Below are positions 51,430-60,025 of a DNA stretch of 64,000 nt, piece after piece. The position numbers and the translations under genes were made by a program. Below the pieces are notes generated by a model that was not told the DNA's origin, did not search any database, and saw only the letters and a list, made by a program, of their open reading frames with translations. How positions within the stretch are numbered: position 1 is the stretch's first letter; every line of letters starts with the position of its first letter. The stretch spans positions 186,001-250,000 of the forward strand of contig NZ_QXDC01000002.1 of the NCBI RefSeq assembly GCF_003550065.1, given 5' to 3'. The stretch comes from Hephaestia caeni (GTDB lineage: Bacteria > Pseudomonadota > Alphaproteobacteria > Sphingomonadales > Sphingomonadaceae).

Positions 51430-52541
51430 GGAATCGTGAACACGCCCTTGCCGCTGCGGCCGTTCAGCATGTTGTCGAACGCCGTTGCCGCATCGTCGAG
51501 GCGATAATGGTGCGTGATCAGCGCGTCGATCTCGATCGCCCCGCTTTCCACCCAGCCGAACAGCCGCGGAAAATCACGCGCGGGCACGCAGCCGCCGTAC
51601 AGCGGTGTGAGGTAGCGTTTGTTCCAGAAGAAGTCGGTCATCGGCACCGCGACCTCGCCATGCGCGCCGCTGACCTGGATCGCGTTGCCGCCGTTGCGCG
51701 CGAGCAGCAATGGCGCGAACGCAAGCGCGGCGATCCCGGTCGCCTCGAAGGCATGATCGACGCCGCGTCCGCCGGTCATCGCCCGGATCCGGTCGACGAG
51801 CGCTTCGTGCCGTGGATCGTCGGTTGCCGCCTGCACCACATCGGTCGCGCCGAATGCCCGTGCGCGTTCGAGCGGCGCGGTGCGCGTGTCGATCGCGATG
51901 ATCCGCCCCGCGCCCGCCAGCCGCGCGCCCTGGATGACGTTGAGCCCGACCCCACCGCACCCGACCACCGTGATGCTGTCGCCCGCCTGCACCTCGGCGA
52001 TATTGATCACGGACCCGATCCCCGTCATCACCGCGCAGCCGAGGATGCAGGCGCGCTCGGCCGCGAGACCAGCCGGCCGGGGCGTCACCGCTTCGGCGCG
52101 GACGAGCGCATAGCGCGCAAAGGTGCCGAGATGAAACGAGCGCTCGATCGGCGTGCCCCGCCACCGCGTGCCGCCGCGATGTGCGCGGCTGGTGCCGAGC
52201 GCGTCAGGATCGTGTTCGTGGGTACGTTCGCACAAGGCGGGCTGGGCGCGAGTGCATTGGAAGCAGCGTCCGCACGGAATCGCCCAGTTGAGCACGACCG
52301 ACTGGCCGGTTTCCAGTCCCGTCACATCGTCACCGGTCGATTCGACGATACCGGCGCCCTCGTGCCCCATCACCAGCGGGCCGGGCCAGTGCAGCGAGGC
52401 ATGGTCGGTGTGGCACAAGCCGGCTGCGGTCACGCGCACGCGCACTTCGCCGGGGCCGGGTGGCTCGACCGCGATCTCGTCGAGCGCGAACCCACCCTTG
52501 CCGTCGGCGATCAGCGCCGGGCCGGTGAGTGGTGCCATCAA
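51426..52541 (-). CDS. Zinc-dependent alcohol dehydrogenase
   Basis: This 371-residue medium-chain dehydrogenase has the catalytic zinc ligands in AAGLCHTDHASLHWP and GHEGAGIVE, the structural four-Cys cluster in PCGRCFQCTRAQPALCE, and the NAD fold VVGCGGVGLNVIQGARLAGA with an acidic residue at IIAIDTRT indicating NAD+. It is close to class III (glutathione-dependent formaldehyde) dehydrogenases in style. It overlaps genes on both sides by 4 bp, so it is in one operon with PhyH, amylase and esterase. Confidence 0.92.
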   Translation of the reverse strand: MMAPLTGPALIADGKGGFALDEIAVEPPGPGEVRVRVTAAGLCHTDHASLHWPGPLVMGHEGAGIVESTGDDVTGLETGQSVVLNWAIPCGRCFQCTRAQPALCERTHEHDPDALGTSRAHRGGTRWRGTPIERSFHLGTFARYALVRAEAVTPRPAGLAAERACILGCAVMTGIGSVINIAEVQAGDSITVVGCGGVGLNVIQGARLAGAGRIIAIDTRTAPLERARAFGATDVVQAATDDPRHEALVDRIRAMTGGRGVDHAFEATGIAALAFAPLLLARNGGNAIQVSGAHGEVAVPMTDFFWNKRYLTPLYGGCVPARDFPRLFGWVESGAIEIDALITHHYRLDDAATAFDNMLNGRSGKGVFTIP

Positions 52542-54106
52542 CGCGGGCCGAGCACGGCGGAACGATAGGGCGCGAGTACGATCTCCCCGTCTGCGCTTGG
52601 TGACGTATCCAGCAGATCGTGCGGGGCGGTCCCTTCGGGGCGATAGCGCGCCTCGTGATCGGTCAGGTTGCTGACGATCAGATAGCGTTGATCCCCCTCG
52701 CTCCGCTCGACGACGAGCATCCCCGGTGCGCTTTCCAGCACCTGCTGGCCGCCTTGCTCGAACGCGGGCGTGCGATGCCGCAGGTCCAGCAACCCGCGAT
52801 AAAGCGACAGCAGCGAGTGGGGATCGCGATCCTCTTCCTCGACCGAAATCCCGTCATCCTTCTGGTTGAACCGCTGGGTCCAATAGCTCTTGTCGCTGCG
52901 ATACCAATTGGCGTGGATCGCCGCGTCGGGATCGGCCTTCCACTCGAAGGCTTCGCGCGTGCCGATGTCTTTCTCGTCGGTGTGATATTCGTCGCGCTGG
53001 TGCCCGCGCATCCCCAGTTCTTCGCCGTAATAAATCAGCGGTGTGCCCTTGAGCAGCATCGTCAGCACCGCGGCGGTACGCAGCTTCTCTGGCGTGATGC
53101 CGGGTTCGGACGCAAGCCGGTTGGTGTCGTGGTTGGCCGCGAAGATGAGCTGGTGCTTGCCCGCCGGCGTCGCTTTCTCTGTGCCCGCGATCGCCTCGGC
53201 GATCTTGTCGCGATCGAACGCGCGGATCGCGCCCATCAGCGGGAACGCGAACACGTAATCGACATCGCCTTTGGTCAGATAATCGGTGCCGTACCCCCAG
53301 TCCGATTGCTCGGCGATGAAGGTCGCCTTCGGGTTGGCGGCGCGCACGCTGGAGAAGATCGGCTTCCAGAAATCGTCGAACAAATTGGTCAGAATGTGCT
53401 TGTCGTCGAGATCGTCCATCATGTGATCGAGCCGGAACCCGTCGACACCGTCGCTGAAATCGCCGTCGCCATTGGGGTCGACCCAGCTCAGGAAGAACTT
53501 CTCGAAATACGCCTTGAGCGCCGGCGACTTCATGTTGACGGTGGTGATCCCGGTTTCGCCGTCGGGAAAGCGGGGTGCGATCGTGATCCCGAACGGTCCT
53601 TCCTCGGGCCTGGTGTTGCCGGGGCCGTGCCAGATCAGGAAATCGCTGTACGGCGCGCCGGGCTTGCCGAGGGTCGAACTATACCACGGGTGGCCGTAGG
53701 CGACGTACTGGATCTCCTGATCGAGATAGATCTTCATGCCGCGCTTGTGAATCTCCGCCACCATCCGATGATAATCGGCCATCGTCCCGAATTCGGGGTC
53801 GATGCCCTCGAAATCGTCGGCGAAATAATTGTGATAGAATTCCGACGGGTAGAGCGGCGTCAGCAGGATCGAGGTGACGCCCAGCCGTTTCAGATAATCG
53901 AGGCTGTCGGTGATGCCCTGAAGATCGCCTTCACCGTCGCCGTTGCTGTCGCGCATCGATCGCGTGAAAATCTGGTAGAAGACCTCCTGGCCGGGATTGG
54001 TGGGGGCCACCGCGACGGGCGTGCCCACACGCGGCGCCGTGGTGGTCGCGCAGCCGCCAAGCATGATCGCGAGCGCCGCGCCCAGCGCGCCAAACGAGCG
54101 CCTCAC
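52538..54106 (-). CDS. Lipoprotein alpha-amylase (GH13)
   Basis: This 522-residue enzyme starts with a lipobox signal (GALGAALAIMLGGC) and has a GH13 barrel: VFYQIFTRSMRDSNGDGEGD, catalytic Asp in GVDGFRLDHMMDD, Glu in KATFIAEQSDW, and Asp in IFAANHDTNRLA. DSNGDGEGDL is the calcium-binding type of the oligo-1,6-glucosidase/amylase subfamilies. It would cut starch or maltodextrins at the cell envelope. I chose the GTG at 54106, which overlaps the stop of the PhyH gene (GTGA) and gives the signal peptide; the frame upstream is antisense and other-frame noise. Confidence 0.9.
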   Translation of the reverse strand: MRRSFGALGAALAIMLGGCATTTAPRVGTPVAVAPTNPGQEVFYQIFTRSMRDSNGDGEGDLQGITDSLDYLKRLGVTSILLTPLYPSEFYHNYFADDFEGIDPEFGTMADYHRMVAEIHKRGMKIYLDQEIQYVAYGHPWYSSTLGKPGAPYSDFLIWHGPGNTRPEEGPFGITIAPRFPDGETGITTVNMKSPALKAYFEKFFLSWVDPNGDGDFSDGVDGFRLDHMMDDLDDKHILTNLFDDFWKPIFSSVRAANPKATFIAEQSDWGYGTDYLTKGDVDYVFAFPLMGAIRAFDRDKIAEAIAGTEKATPAGKHQLIFAANHDTNRLASEPGITPEKLRTAAVLTMLLKGTPLIYYGEELGMRGHQRDEYHTDEKDIGTREAFEWKADPDAAIHANWYRSDKSYWTQRFNQKDDGISVEEEDRDPHSLLSLYRGLLDLRHRTPAFEQGGQQVLESAPGMLVVERSEGDQRYLIVSNLTDHEARYRPEGTAPHDLLDTSPSADGEIVLAPYRSAVLGPR

Positions 54107-55005
54107 GCCGCGAACCGGGTGACATCGGGAGTTCGCACCCACGCAATCGGCGAAGGACTTCCCTCCATCGTCGGCAGCACGTCTTCGACACGGGCGCGCA
54201 GTTCGGGCGTCCAGTCGAGCGGGGTCAGCGGCCGCTCGGGAGTGACGATATCGTCGTTGCGCATATAGCCCATCATCGCGCGCGCCTGCATGCCGGGCGA
54301 CATCGTGTCCCAGTGCGGCATGTACCAGAGCGTCAGCAGCGGGCGCTCGTGCGCGGTCGCGTTGCCGTATGCGCTGTGGATCAGCCGCGCGTCGCCGACG
54401 AGCACGTCGCCCGCGGTCACCGGCACCGCCACCTCGTCGGGATGCGCCGCGAAGGCAGGGTTGTCGGGGTTGAGGAAACCCTGAAGCTCGGCCGAATGCG
54501 CAGCCTCGAGATGGTGGAGCGGATGATCGTGGCGATGCGAACCGGGGATCACGCGCAGGCAGCCGTTTTCGGGCGTGGTATCGGTCAGGTAGATCATCGC
54601 GAACCATTGCTGCGGCCGCGCCTTGTAGCTTTCGGGTTCGGTCCAGCCCCACCAATCCTGATGCCAGAACAGCGGCGGTCCGCCCGCTGGCTTGGAGATC
54701 AGGAACCCGCCGGTCCAGCGCGGGTCGCTCGCGCCGAGGCCACGCAGCGTATCGATCAGCCCCTTGTGGCCGATGATGTCGGCGAACTCGGGGCTGTCGC
54801 TCAGATGGCATAGCGAGCCGTTCGATTTGACCTTCTCGCGCGCCTCCGCGCTTTCGCGGAACAGCCGAGCGTGGGCGCGCAACAGCAATGTGTCCATGAA
54901 TTGTGGATCGAGCAGGCCTGGAATGCGGACGAAGCCGTTGCGATTCAGCGTGTCGGCGGGCGACAGCGCGGTCTCGGTCGTGCGGGCGATAGTGGTCGTC
55001 GTCAT
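54103..55005 (-). CDS. Phytanoyl-CoA dioxygenase (PhyH) family protein
   Basis: This 300-residue Fe(II)/2-oxoglutarate oxygenase has the iron triad in FWHQDWWGW (His, Asp) and LIHSAYGNATAHERP (His), and an Arg for 2-oxoglutarate soon after. PhyH-like enzymes hydroxylate many small molecules; the substrate here is unknown. It is the first gene of a tightly overlapping operon with amylase, dehydrogenase and esterase, an unusual company for such an oxygenase. The upstream gap holds REP-like repeats. Confidence 0.9.
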   Translation of the reverse strand: MTTTTIARTTETALSPADTLNRNGFVRIPGLLDPQFMDTLLLRAHARLFRESAEAREKVKSNGSLCHLSDSPEFADIIGHKGLIDTLRGLGASDPRWTGGFLISKPAGGPPLFWHQDWWGWTEPESYKARPQQWFAMIYLTDTTPENGCLRVIPGSHRHDHPLHHLEAAHSAELQGFLNPDNPAFAAHPDEVAVPVTAGDVLVGDARLIHSAYGNATAHERPLLTLWYMPHWDTMSPGMQARAMMGYMRNDDIVTPERPLTPLDWTPELRARVEDVLPTMEGSPSPIAWVRTPDVTRFAA

Positions 55006-55027
55006 AACCCACTCCTAAGATGTGTCC

Positions 55028-55103
55028 GTGCTCCTGCGAAAGCAGGAGCACGGGGCCGGGTGAGCCGTGCGTAGCTCTGGATCCCTGCTTTCGCAGGAAT
55101 ACG
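55028..55103. repeat. Inverted pair of REP-like palindromes
   Basis: GTGCTCCTGCGAAAGCAGGA at the left and CCCTGCTTTCGCAGGAAT at the right are the same sequence in opposite orientation, and each can also form a short hairpin. This is a BIME-like pair in the gap between the PhyH operon and the MFS gene. Confidence 0.65.
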
Positions 55104-55176
55104 GCTTCACCAGATCGAACATGATTCTACGTCACTAGAGTGCTGGACGCAGCCGTTCTTGCTGTCCCGTCGGGCA

Positions 55177-56580
55177 TCATAAACTATCGTATATTTGTTC
55201 TTTCCGACCGATCGGCGCGACGAAGAGCCAAAGCATAGCCGACAAAGCGAGGCAGCAGGCACCGACAAGAAATATCGCTCCCTTGTCGTGCATCTCGTTC
55301 GCCCACGGCCCCAGCGCAAAGCTCGCGACGAGTTGCGGCAGCACCACCGCGAGGTTGAACAGGCCCATGAACAGCCCGATCCGCGCCGGTTCGACGCGCT
55401 CGCTCATGATCGCGAAGGGCAAGCTGACGATCGCGCCCCAGCCGATCCCCGCGATCGCCATCAGCACGAACAGCATCGCCGGGCTGTGCGCGAGGCTCCA
55501 GATCGCTGCGAAGGCGATCGCCATGAGGCCGAGCGACGCGGCATGGATGTGAACCCGCCGGAACCGCGCGGCGAGAGGCGCGAGGAGCAGGGCGGGGGCA
55601 AGCGCCGCGACACCGTTGAGCGCCAGATAGGCGAGCGCGGTGACGCGGCCCAGCGCGGCGTCGTCGAGCCACGGCATCCGGTGCTGGATGAACGAGACGA
55701 GATAGATGAACAGCGATTGCACCCCGATCCAGCTCATCGCGTGCGCGGCGATAATGCGCCGGAACGGCTGTTGGGTGACGAGTGCGTGGCCGATCAGAAC
55801 GGCGGTGGCGCCCGCGCAGAGCAGTTCGGGCAGCCCGCTCATGGGCGCAGCACCCATCAGCCGCGCCGCCATTGCGTAAACGTCGTAGACGAGCACCGCG
55901 GCCAGCGGCGACAGCAGGCCGATCACGCGCAGGCTCGCGCCCGATCCGGTCTCGCGCGGTGGCGGCAGCGTGCGCGGCTCCTCGATCAGCAGAATCGGCA
56001 CGATCGACAACAGCAGCACGACTCCGACCGACGCGTAGATCAGCATGTCGTTGCCGAGCAGCGCGCCGATGACGTAGGCGAGGACGCCGAAGCTGCCCGA
56101 GACCGTCTGCATCCAGCTATAGCCGCGCGAACGTTCCGGGCCTTCCGGCGTCACGTCCGCGATCAGCGCGCGGGTGGGGTTGAAGCTCAGGTTGATCGCG
56201 AGGTCGAGCGCGAGCGATACCGTCACCGCGACGCCGATCACGCTTTCGAACCGCAGCGCGTGCGAGATCGCGCCGATCGCGGGGAGCGCGAGGATCATCA
56301 GCGCGGCGACGATTCCGCCGACGAGGATGAAGACCCGCCGCCGCCCGTTCCACACCCACACCCGGTCGCTGACGATCCCTACTGCGACCTGCCCCACGAT
56401 CCCGGCGAGCGGCCCCGCCGCCCAGACGAGCCCGATCTCCTCGATGTCGAGGTGATAGCGCGTCGCCAGGATCCAGCTCAGCACCGAAATCTGCACCGAG
56501 AGCGCGAACCCCATCGCGGTCGCGGGCAAGGTGATCAGCGCGAAGAAGCCGCGCGTCCGCCGGCGCTGGATGTCGAGCAT
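55177..56580 (-). CDS. MFS sugar transporter (SLC45/SUT-like)
   Basis: This 467-residue inner membrane protein has 12 hydrophobic segments and the SLC45/sucrose-transporter style: GLVWAAGPLAGIVGQVAVGI, then SDRVWVWNGRRRVFILVGGI, and a second RARxGLFMGLFNLAVVLPQL-type block. Bacterial relatives import maltose, maltodextrin or sucrose, which fits the nearby amylase and alpha-glucosidase. GGGGAGAGGC precedes the start at 56580; the frame to 56637 is not needed. It is divergent from an AraC regulator. Confidence 0.88.
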   Translation of the reverse strand: MLDIQRRRTRGFFALITLPATAMGFALSVQISVLSWILATRYHLDIEEIGLVWAAGPLAGIVGQVAVGIVSDRVWVWNGRRRVFILVGGIVAALMILALPAIGAISHALRFESVIGVAVTVSLALDLAINLSFNPTRALIADVTPEGPERSRGYSWMQTVSGSFGVLAYVIGALLGNDMLIYASVGVVLLLSIVPILLIEEPRTLPPPRETGSGASLRVIGLLSPLAAVLVYDVYAMAARLMGAAPMSGLPELLCAGATAVLIGHALVTQQPFRRIIAAHAMSWIGVQSLFIYLVSFIQHRMPWLDDAALGRVTALAYLALNGVAALAPALLLAPLAARFRRVHIHAASLGLMAIAFAAIWSLAHSPAMLFVLMAIAGIGWGAIVSLPFAIMSERVEPARIGLFMGLFNLAVVLPQLVASFALGPWANEMHDKGAIFLVGACCLALSAMLWLFVAPIGRKEQIYDSL

Positions 56581-56627
56581 GCCTCTCCCCTTTGTTCGCT
56601 CCTGTGCGACGAAGCCTGTGGACGGGC

Positions 56628-56637
56628 TTGCGCGCAA
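56628..56637. promoter_or_regulatory. TTGCGCGCAA palindrome in the MFS-AraC gap
   Basis: A perfect 10-bp palindrome lies in the 84-bp gap between the divergent MFS and AraC genes. It resembles the core of LacI-type operators and may be a site for the LacI or AraC regulator of this region. Confidence 0.4.
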
Positions 56638-56664
56638 CGGGAAAAACTATCATGCTCTTGACCT

Positions 56665-57519
56665 ATGGCATTGCGACCGATCTGCGAACCGGTCGATCTC
56701 CCGCTCGGCACCTCGGTGTTGGCGGAGCGGGTCGAACATCGGGACGATTCGCCTGAGCTGGGGCGGCTGCTGCATTTCCATGACGTCAGCGAGCTGGTGA
56801 TCTTCGATGCGGTGCGGGGCAGCTTTCTTGCCGACGGGCGACGGCACGCGGTGGCCGACGGCACCGTCGTTTTTGCGCCGTCGATGCGGCATCACGATTA
56901 TGAACTGGCGCCGGGCGCCAAATCATGGACGCTCATCCAGATCGATCCGTATATCGTCGAGCATCTCGCGCTCCAGCCGGATTACGCGCGGCTCGCGCGG
57001 CCGTTCGCAGCGCGCCCCGATTCCGCACAATGGCAACGAATCGAGACGCTCGCACACTGGCTTCGCGAGGTGACGACCGCTAATGCTCGCGACCCACTGG
57101 TGATTCGAATTGTCGAGCTTTTGCTGCTCGCGGTCGTCGCGTCGCCCGAGGTGGAGGCGGCGGATGCGGGCGAGGACACGGCCTATGTCGAGCGGCTGTT
57201 GCCGGCGGTCGAATATCTGCGGCGCGATCCGGGCGCGGCGGTCGCGCTCGAGGAGGCCGCGGCGATGTGCAACCTGTCGCCGGCCTATTTCTCGCGCCGC
57301 TTCAAGCGCGTCTTCGGTATGAATTTCACCGATTATGTCCGCACCTATCGGCTGCACCTCGCGGCGCGGCGGATATTGACGACGGGCGCGCCGGTCTCCG
57401 ACATCGCCTACGGCCTCGGTTTCGCGAGCCCGTCGCATTTCACCGCGCGGTTCCACGAACGCTTCGGGATGACGCCGCGCGCCTATCGCCAGAGCGTGCG
57501 GCGGCGGCAGGATAATTGA
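56665..57519 (+). CDS. AraC family transcriptional regulator
   Basis: This 284-residue protein has an N-terminal cupin sensing domain (FHDVSELVIFDAVRGSFLAD) and a C-terminal double helix-turn-helix of the AraC type (LEEAAAMCNLSPAYFSRRFK, then VSDIAYGLGFASPSHFTARF, HERFGMTPRAYRQ). It sits between two SLC45-like transporters and likely controls one or both in response to a sugar. It begins at 56665 and the second transporter starts 16 bp after its stop. Confidence 0.92.
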   Translation: MALRPICEPVDLPLGTSVLAERVEHRDDSPELGRLLHFHDVSELVIFDAVRGSFLADGRRHAVADGTVVFAPSMRHHDYELAPGAKSWTLIQIDPYIVEHLALQPDYARLARPFAARPDSAQWQRIETLAHWLREVTTANARDPLVIRIVELLLLAVVASPEVEAADAGEDTAYVERLLPAVEYLRRDPGAAVALEEAAAMCNLSPAYFSRRFKRVFGMNFTDYVRTYRLHLAARRILTTGAPVSDIAYGLGFASPSHFTARFHERFGMTPRAYRQSVRRRQDN

Positions 57520-57535
57520 GCGTGAGGGAGGGGGA

Positions 57536-59032
57536 ATGACCAAGACCAAGCCGCTGCTCGGCTTCTGGGGGCTGTGGAACATCTCGTTCGGCTTTTTCGG
57601 CATCCAGGTCGGGTTCGCGCTCCAGGGCGCCAATGTCAGCCGCATCTTCCAGACGCTGGGCGCGCCGGTCGACGACCTCGCGATTCTGTGGATCGCGGGG
57701 CCGGTCACCGGGCTGCTCGTTCAGCCGCTGATCGGTCATTACAGCGACCGCACCTGGGGGCGATTGGGACGGCGGCGGCCCTATTTCCTGGCGGGCGCGA
57801 TCCTCTCGACGCTCGCGCTGGTGGCGATGCCCAATGCGGGCGTCTTGTGGATCGCCGCCGGGTTGTTGTGGGTGCTCGACGCATCGATCAACGTATCGAT
57901 GGAGCCGTTCCGAGCCTTTGTGGGCGATATGCTCGACGAACGGCAGCGGACGCGGGGCTATGCTTTCCAGACGATCTTCATCGGCGCGGGCGCGGTGCTG
58001 GCGTCGACGGCGCCGTGGTTCCTGACGCGCGTCGTCGGGCTCTCCAACGTGGCGGCGCCGGGCGAGATTCCGATCACCGTGCGCTACGCCTTCTATCTCG
58101 GCGCCGCGATGCTGCTGTTCACCGTGCTTTGGACGGTGCTGACGAGCCGCGAATATTCGCCCGACGAAATGGCGGCATTCGACAATACGCCGCGGCAGAC
58201 CGTGCCGCACGCAAGCGCCGCACCGAGCGTTCGACAAGGGGCGATCTGGGCGGTGACGGGCGCGGTGATCGTCGCCGGGGTGGCGCTTTTGGGGCTCGAC
58301 AAACCGCTCTACATCCTCGGCTTCGGGCTGCTCGCGTTCGGATCGGCGCAGATCGTCAATCGCTGGCGGCTTGCCGCGAACGCCGATCGGCTGCTCAACC
58401 ACATCCTGTCCGATCTCAACGCGATGCCGCCGACGATGCGGCGGCTGGCGGTGATCCAGTTCCTGTCGTGGTTCGCGATGTTCATCCTGTTCATCTACGC
58501 GACCCCGGTGGTCGCGGCGTATCAGTTCGGCGCGACCGACCCCGCCACCCAAGCCTATAACGACGGCGCCGATTGGGTGGGGCTGCTGTTCGGCGTCTAT
58601 AACGGGGTTGCGGCGCTCTGGGCATTCGCCATCCCCGCGATCGCCGCGCGGATCGGGGCGCTGCGCCTGCACGCGATCAACCTCGTCGCGGGCGGGCTGG
58701 GCTTCGCCTCGGTGGCGCTGATCCGCGATCCCCATCTGCTGCTGCTGTCGATGGTCGGGGTCGGGATGGCGTGGTCGTCGATCCTGACGGTGCCCTATTC
58801 GATCCTGTGCGGCAGCCTGCCGTCGACGAAACTCGGCGTTTATATGGGGTTGTTCAACATCTTCATCGTCCTGCCGCAACTCGTCGTCTCGACCGTGATG
58901 GGCAGCCTTGCGCGGCATCTCTATCCGCACGCGCAGGGCACCGCGTTCCTGATCGCGGGCGCTTTCATGGCCGCGGCAGCGGTGGCGTCGCTCCGGCTCG
59001 AACGCGATCCCGTTGCGAGGGCTGCCGCCTAA
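57536..59032 (+). CDS. MFS sugar transporter (SLC45-like)
   Basis: This 498-residue protein with 12 hydrophobic segments is of the SLC45/GPH-like maltose transporter type: FGFFGIQVGFALQGANVSRI, LIGHYSDRTWGRLGRRRPYF and LGVYMGLFNIFIVLPQLVVS. Similar proteins import maltose or maltodextrins in Caulobacter-like bacteria. It is probably co-transcribed with the AraC gene (16-bp gap, GAGGGAGGGGG before the start). Its end overlaps the convergent esterase by 4 bp. Confidence 0.9.
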   Translation: MTKTKPLLGFWGLWNISFGFFGIQVGFALQGANVSRIFQTLGAPVDDLAILWIAGPVTGLLVQPLIGHYSDRTWGRLGRRRPYFLAGAILSTLALVAMPNAGVLWIAAGLLWVLDASINVSMEPFRAFVGDMLDERQRTRGYAFQTIFIGAGAVLASTAPWFLTRVVGLSNVAAPGEIPITVRYAFYLGAAMLLFTVLWTVLTSREYSPDEMAAFDNTPRQTVPHASAAPSVRQGAIWAVTGAVIVAGVALLGLDKPLYILGFGLLAFGSAQIVNRWRLAANADRLLNHILSDLNAMPPTMRRLAVIQFLSWFAMFILFIYATPVVAAYQFGATDPATQAYNDGADWVGLLFGVYNGVAALWAFAIPAIAARIGALRLHAINLVAGGLGFASVALIRDPHLLLLSMVGVGMAWSSILTVPYSILCGSLPSTKLGVYMGLFNIFIVLPQLVVSTVMGSLARHLYPHAQGTAFLIAGAFMAAAAVASLRLERDPVARAAA

Positions 59033-59961
59033 CGCCGGGCAAGCAGGAAGGTGAGCGGTTGATCGAGCCGGGCGCGCCACGATTGTTCGTTGTGCGCCGC
59101 ACCCGGAAACACCTTGCTCTGCCAGTCGCGCCCCGGCATCCAGCCGCGTTCGACGACGGCGCGATCGACCTGTTCCTGAAGCGGCGCGTAGAGTCGATCG
59201 AGCGTCTGGTCGCCGTGATCGAACCAGAGCCGATGCGTTCCCGCGGGCGGCAGCGTATCGTGGATATAGCCCGTAAACGCCGCGCCGATCGCGTCGACAT
59301 CGGCCTGGGGCAGCAACTCGCCGTCGGGTGGCAGGAACAGTGCCCAATGCGACGAAAGGCAGCCGGCGGCGCCGAACACCTGCGGATATTCGGCGAGCGC
59401 GTAGAGCGAGATCAGCCCGCCCATGCTCGATCCCATGATCGTCGTATGGTCGGGCCCGCGCGCGGTGGCGTAGCGCGCGTCGATATAGGGTTTGAGTTCG
59501 GTGACGATGAACTTGAGATAGGCGTCGGAAAGCGGCGCGCCCTGATAGAGTATCTCGACGCGCTGCCGCTGGTCGTCGGGAAGCCGTGCGAACACCTTCG
59601 CAGGCATGTATTCGCGCAGCCGCTGGGGCGTGTTCCAGATGCCGACGACGATCGTGCGCCGGATGCGGCCTTCATCCACCAATCGCGTCACCGCTTCGTC
59701 GACGCCCCATTCGTTGCCACCATAGGCGCCGCGATCGCGGAACAGGTTCTGGCCGTCGTGCATGTAGAGAACGTCATAGGGTGCGCCGTGCGGATCGTAA
59801 TCGGCGGGCAGCCAGATCGTCACCGGGCGCGTCTCGACCTCGTGCGACGGGAAGGCGGCGATCTGCACCAGCGTGCCCGGATCGGGCGGCGTTTGCGCGG
59901 TTGCGGGGCTGCAAAGCATTGCCGCGGCAACGGCGAAAAACAGCACGATCGAACGCAGCAT
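59029..59961 (-). CDS. Secreted alpha/beta-hydrolase (esterase-like)
   Basis: This 310-residue protein has a signal peptide (MLRSIVLFFAVAAAMLCSPA) and an enterochelin-esterase/YbbA-like fold: VLYMHDGQNLFRDRGAYGGN, nucleophile Ser in IMGSSMGGLISLYA, and His in FPGAAHNEQSWRARL. In such loci it may remove acyl groups from polysaccharides; the substrate is unknown. The Met at 59961 begins the signal peptide; the longer frame to 60171 overlaps the divergent LacI gene and is not real. Confidence 0.88.
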   Translation of the reverse strand: MLRSIVLFFAVAAAMLCSPATAQTPPDPGTLVQIAAFPSHEVETRPVTIWLPADYDPHGAPYDVLYMHDGQNLFRDRGAYGGNEWGVDEAVTRLVDEGRIRRTIVVGIWNTPQRLREYMPAKVFARLPDDQRQRVEILYQGAPLSDAYLKFIVTELKPYIDARYATARGPDHTTIMGSSMGGLISLYALAEYPQVFGAAGCLSSHWALFLPPDGELLPQADVDAIGAAFTGYIHDTLPPAGTHRLWFDHGDQTLDRLYAPLQEQVDRAVVERGWMPGRDWQSKVFPGAAHNEQSWRARLDQPLTFLLARR

Positions 59962-60009
59962 GGCCGTGACTCCGAATGAGGATGCGGTAAAAGCGGGATA
60001 TGAAATTTC

Positions 60010-60015
60010 TTGCAA
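60010..60015. promoter_or_regulatory. TTGCAA motif before the LacI-type regulator
   Basis: TTGCAA in TTTCTTGCAAGCGCG lies 11 bp before the LacI start. The same hexamer recurs upstream of the alpha-glucosidase and the TonB-dependent receptor, so it is a candidate autoregulatory operator. Confidence 0.4.
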
Positions 60016-60025
60016 GCGCGCATCG

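Noticed and set aside
54107-55051. Upstream fusion of the alpha-amylase frame
   Set aside because: The extension is a frame-shifted translation of the PhyH gene; the lipoprotein signal starts at 54106.
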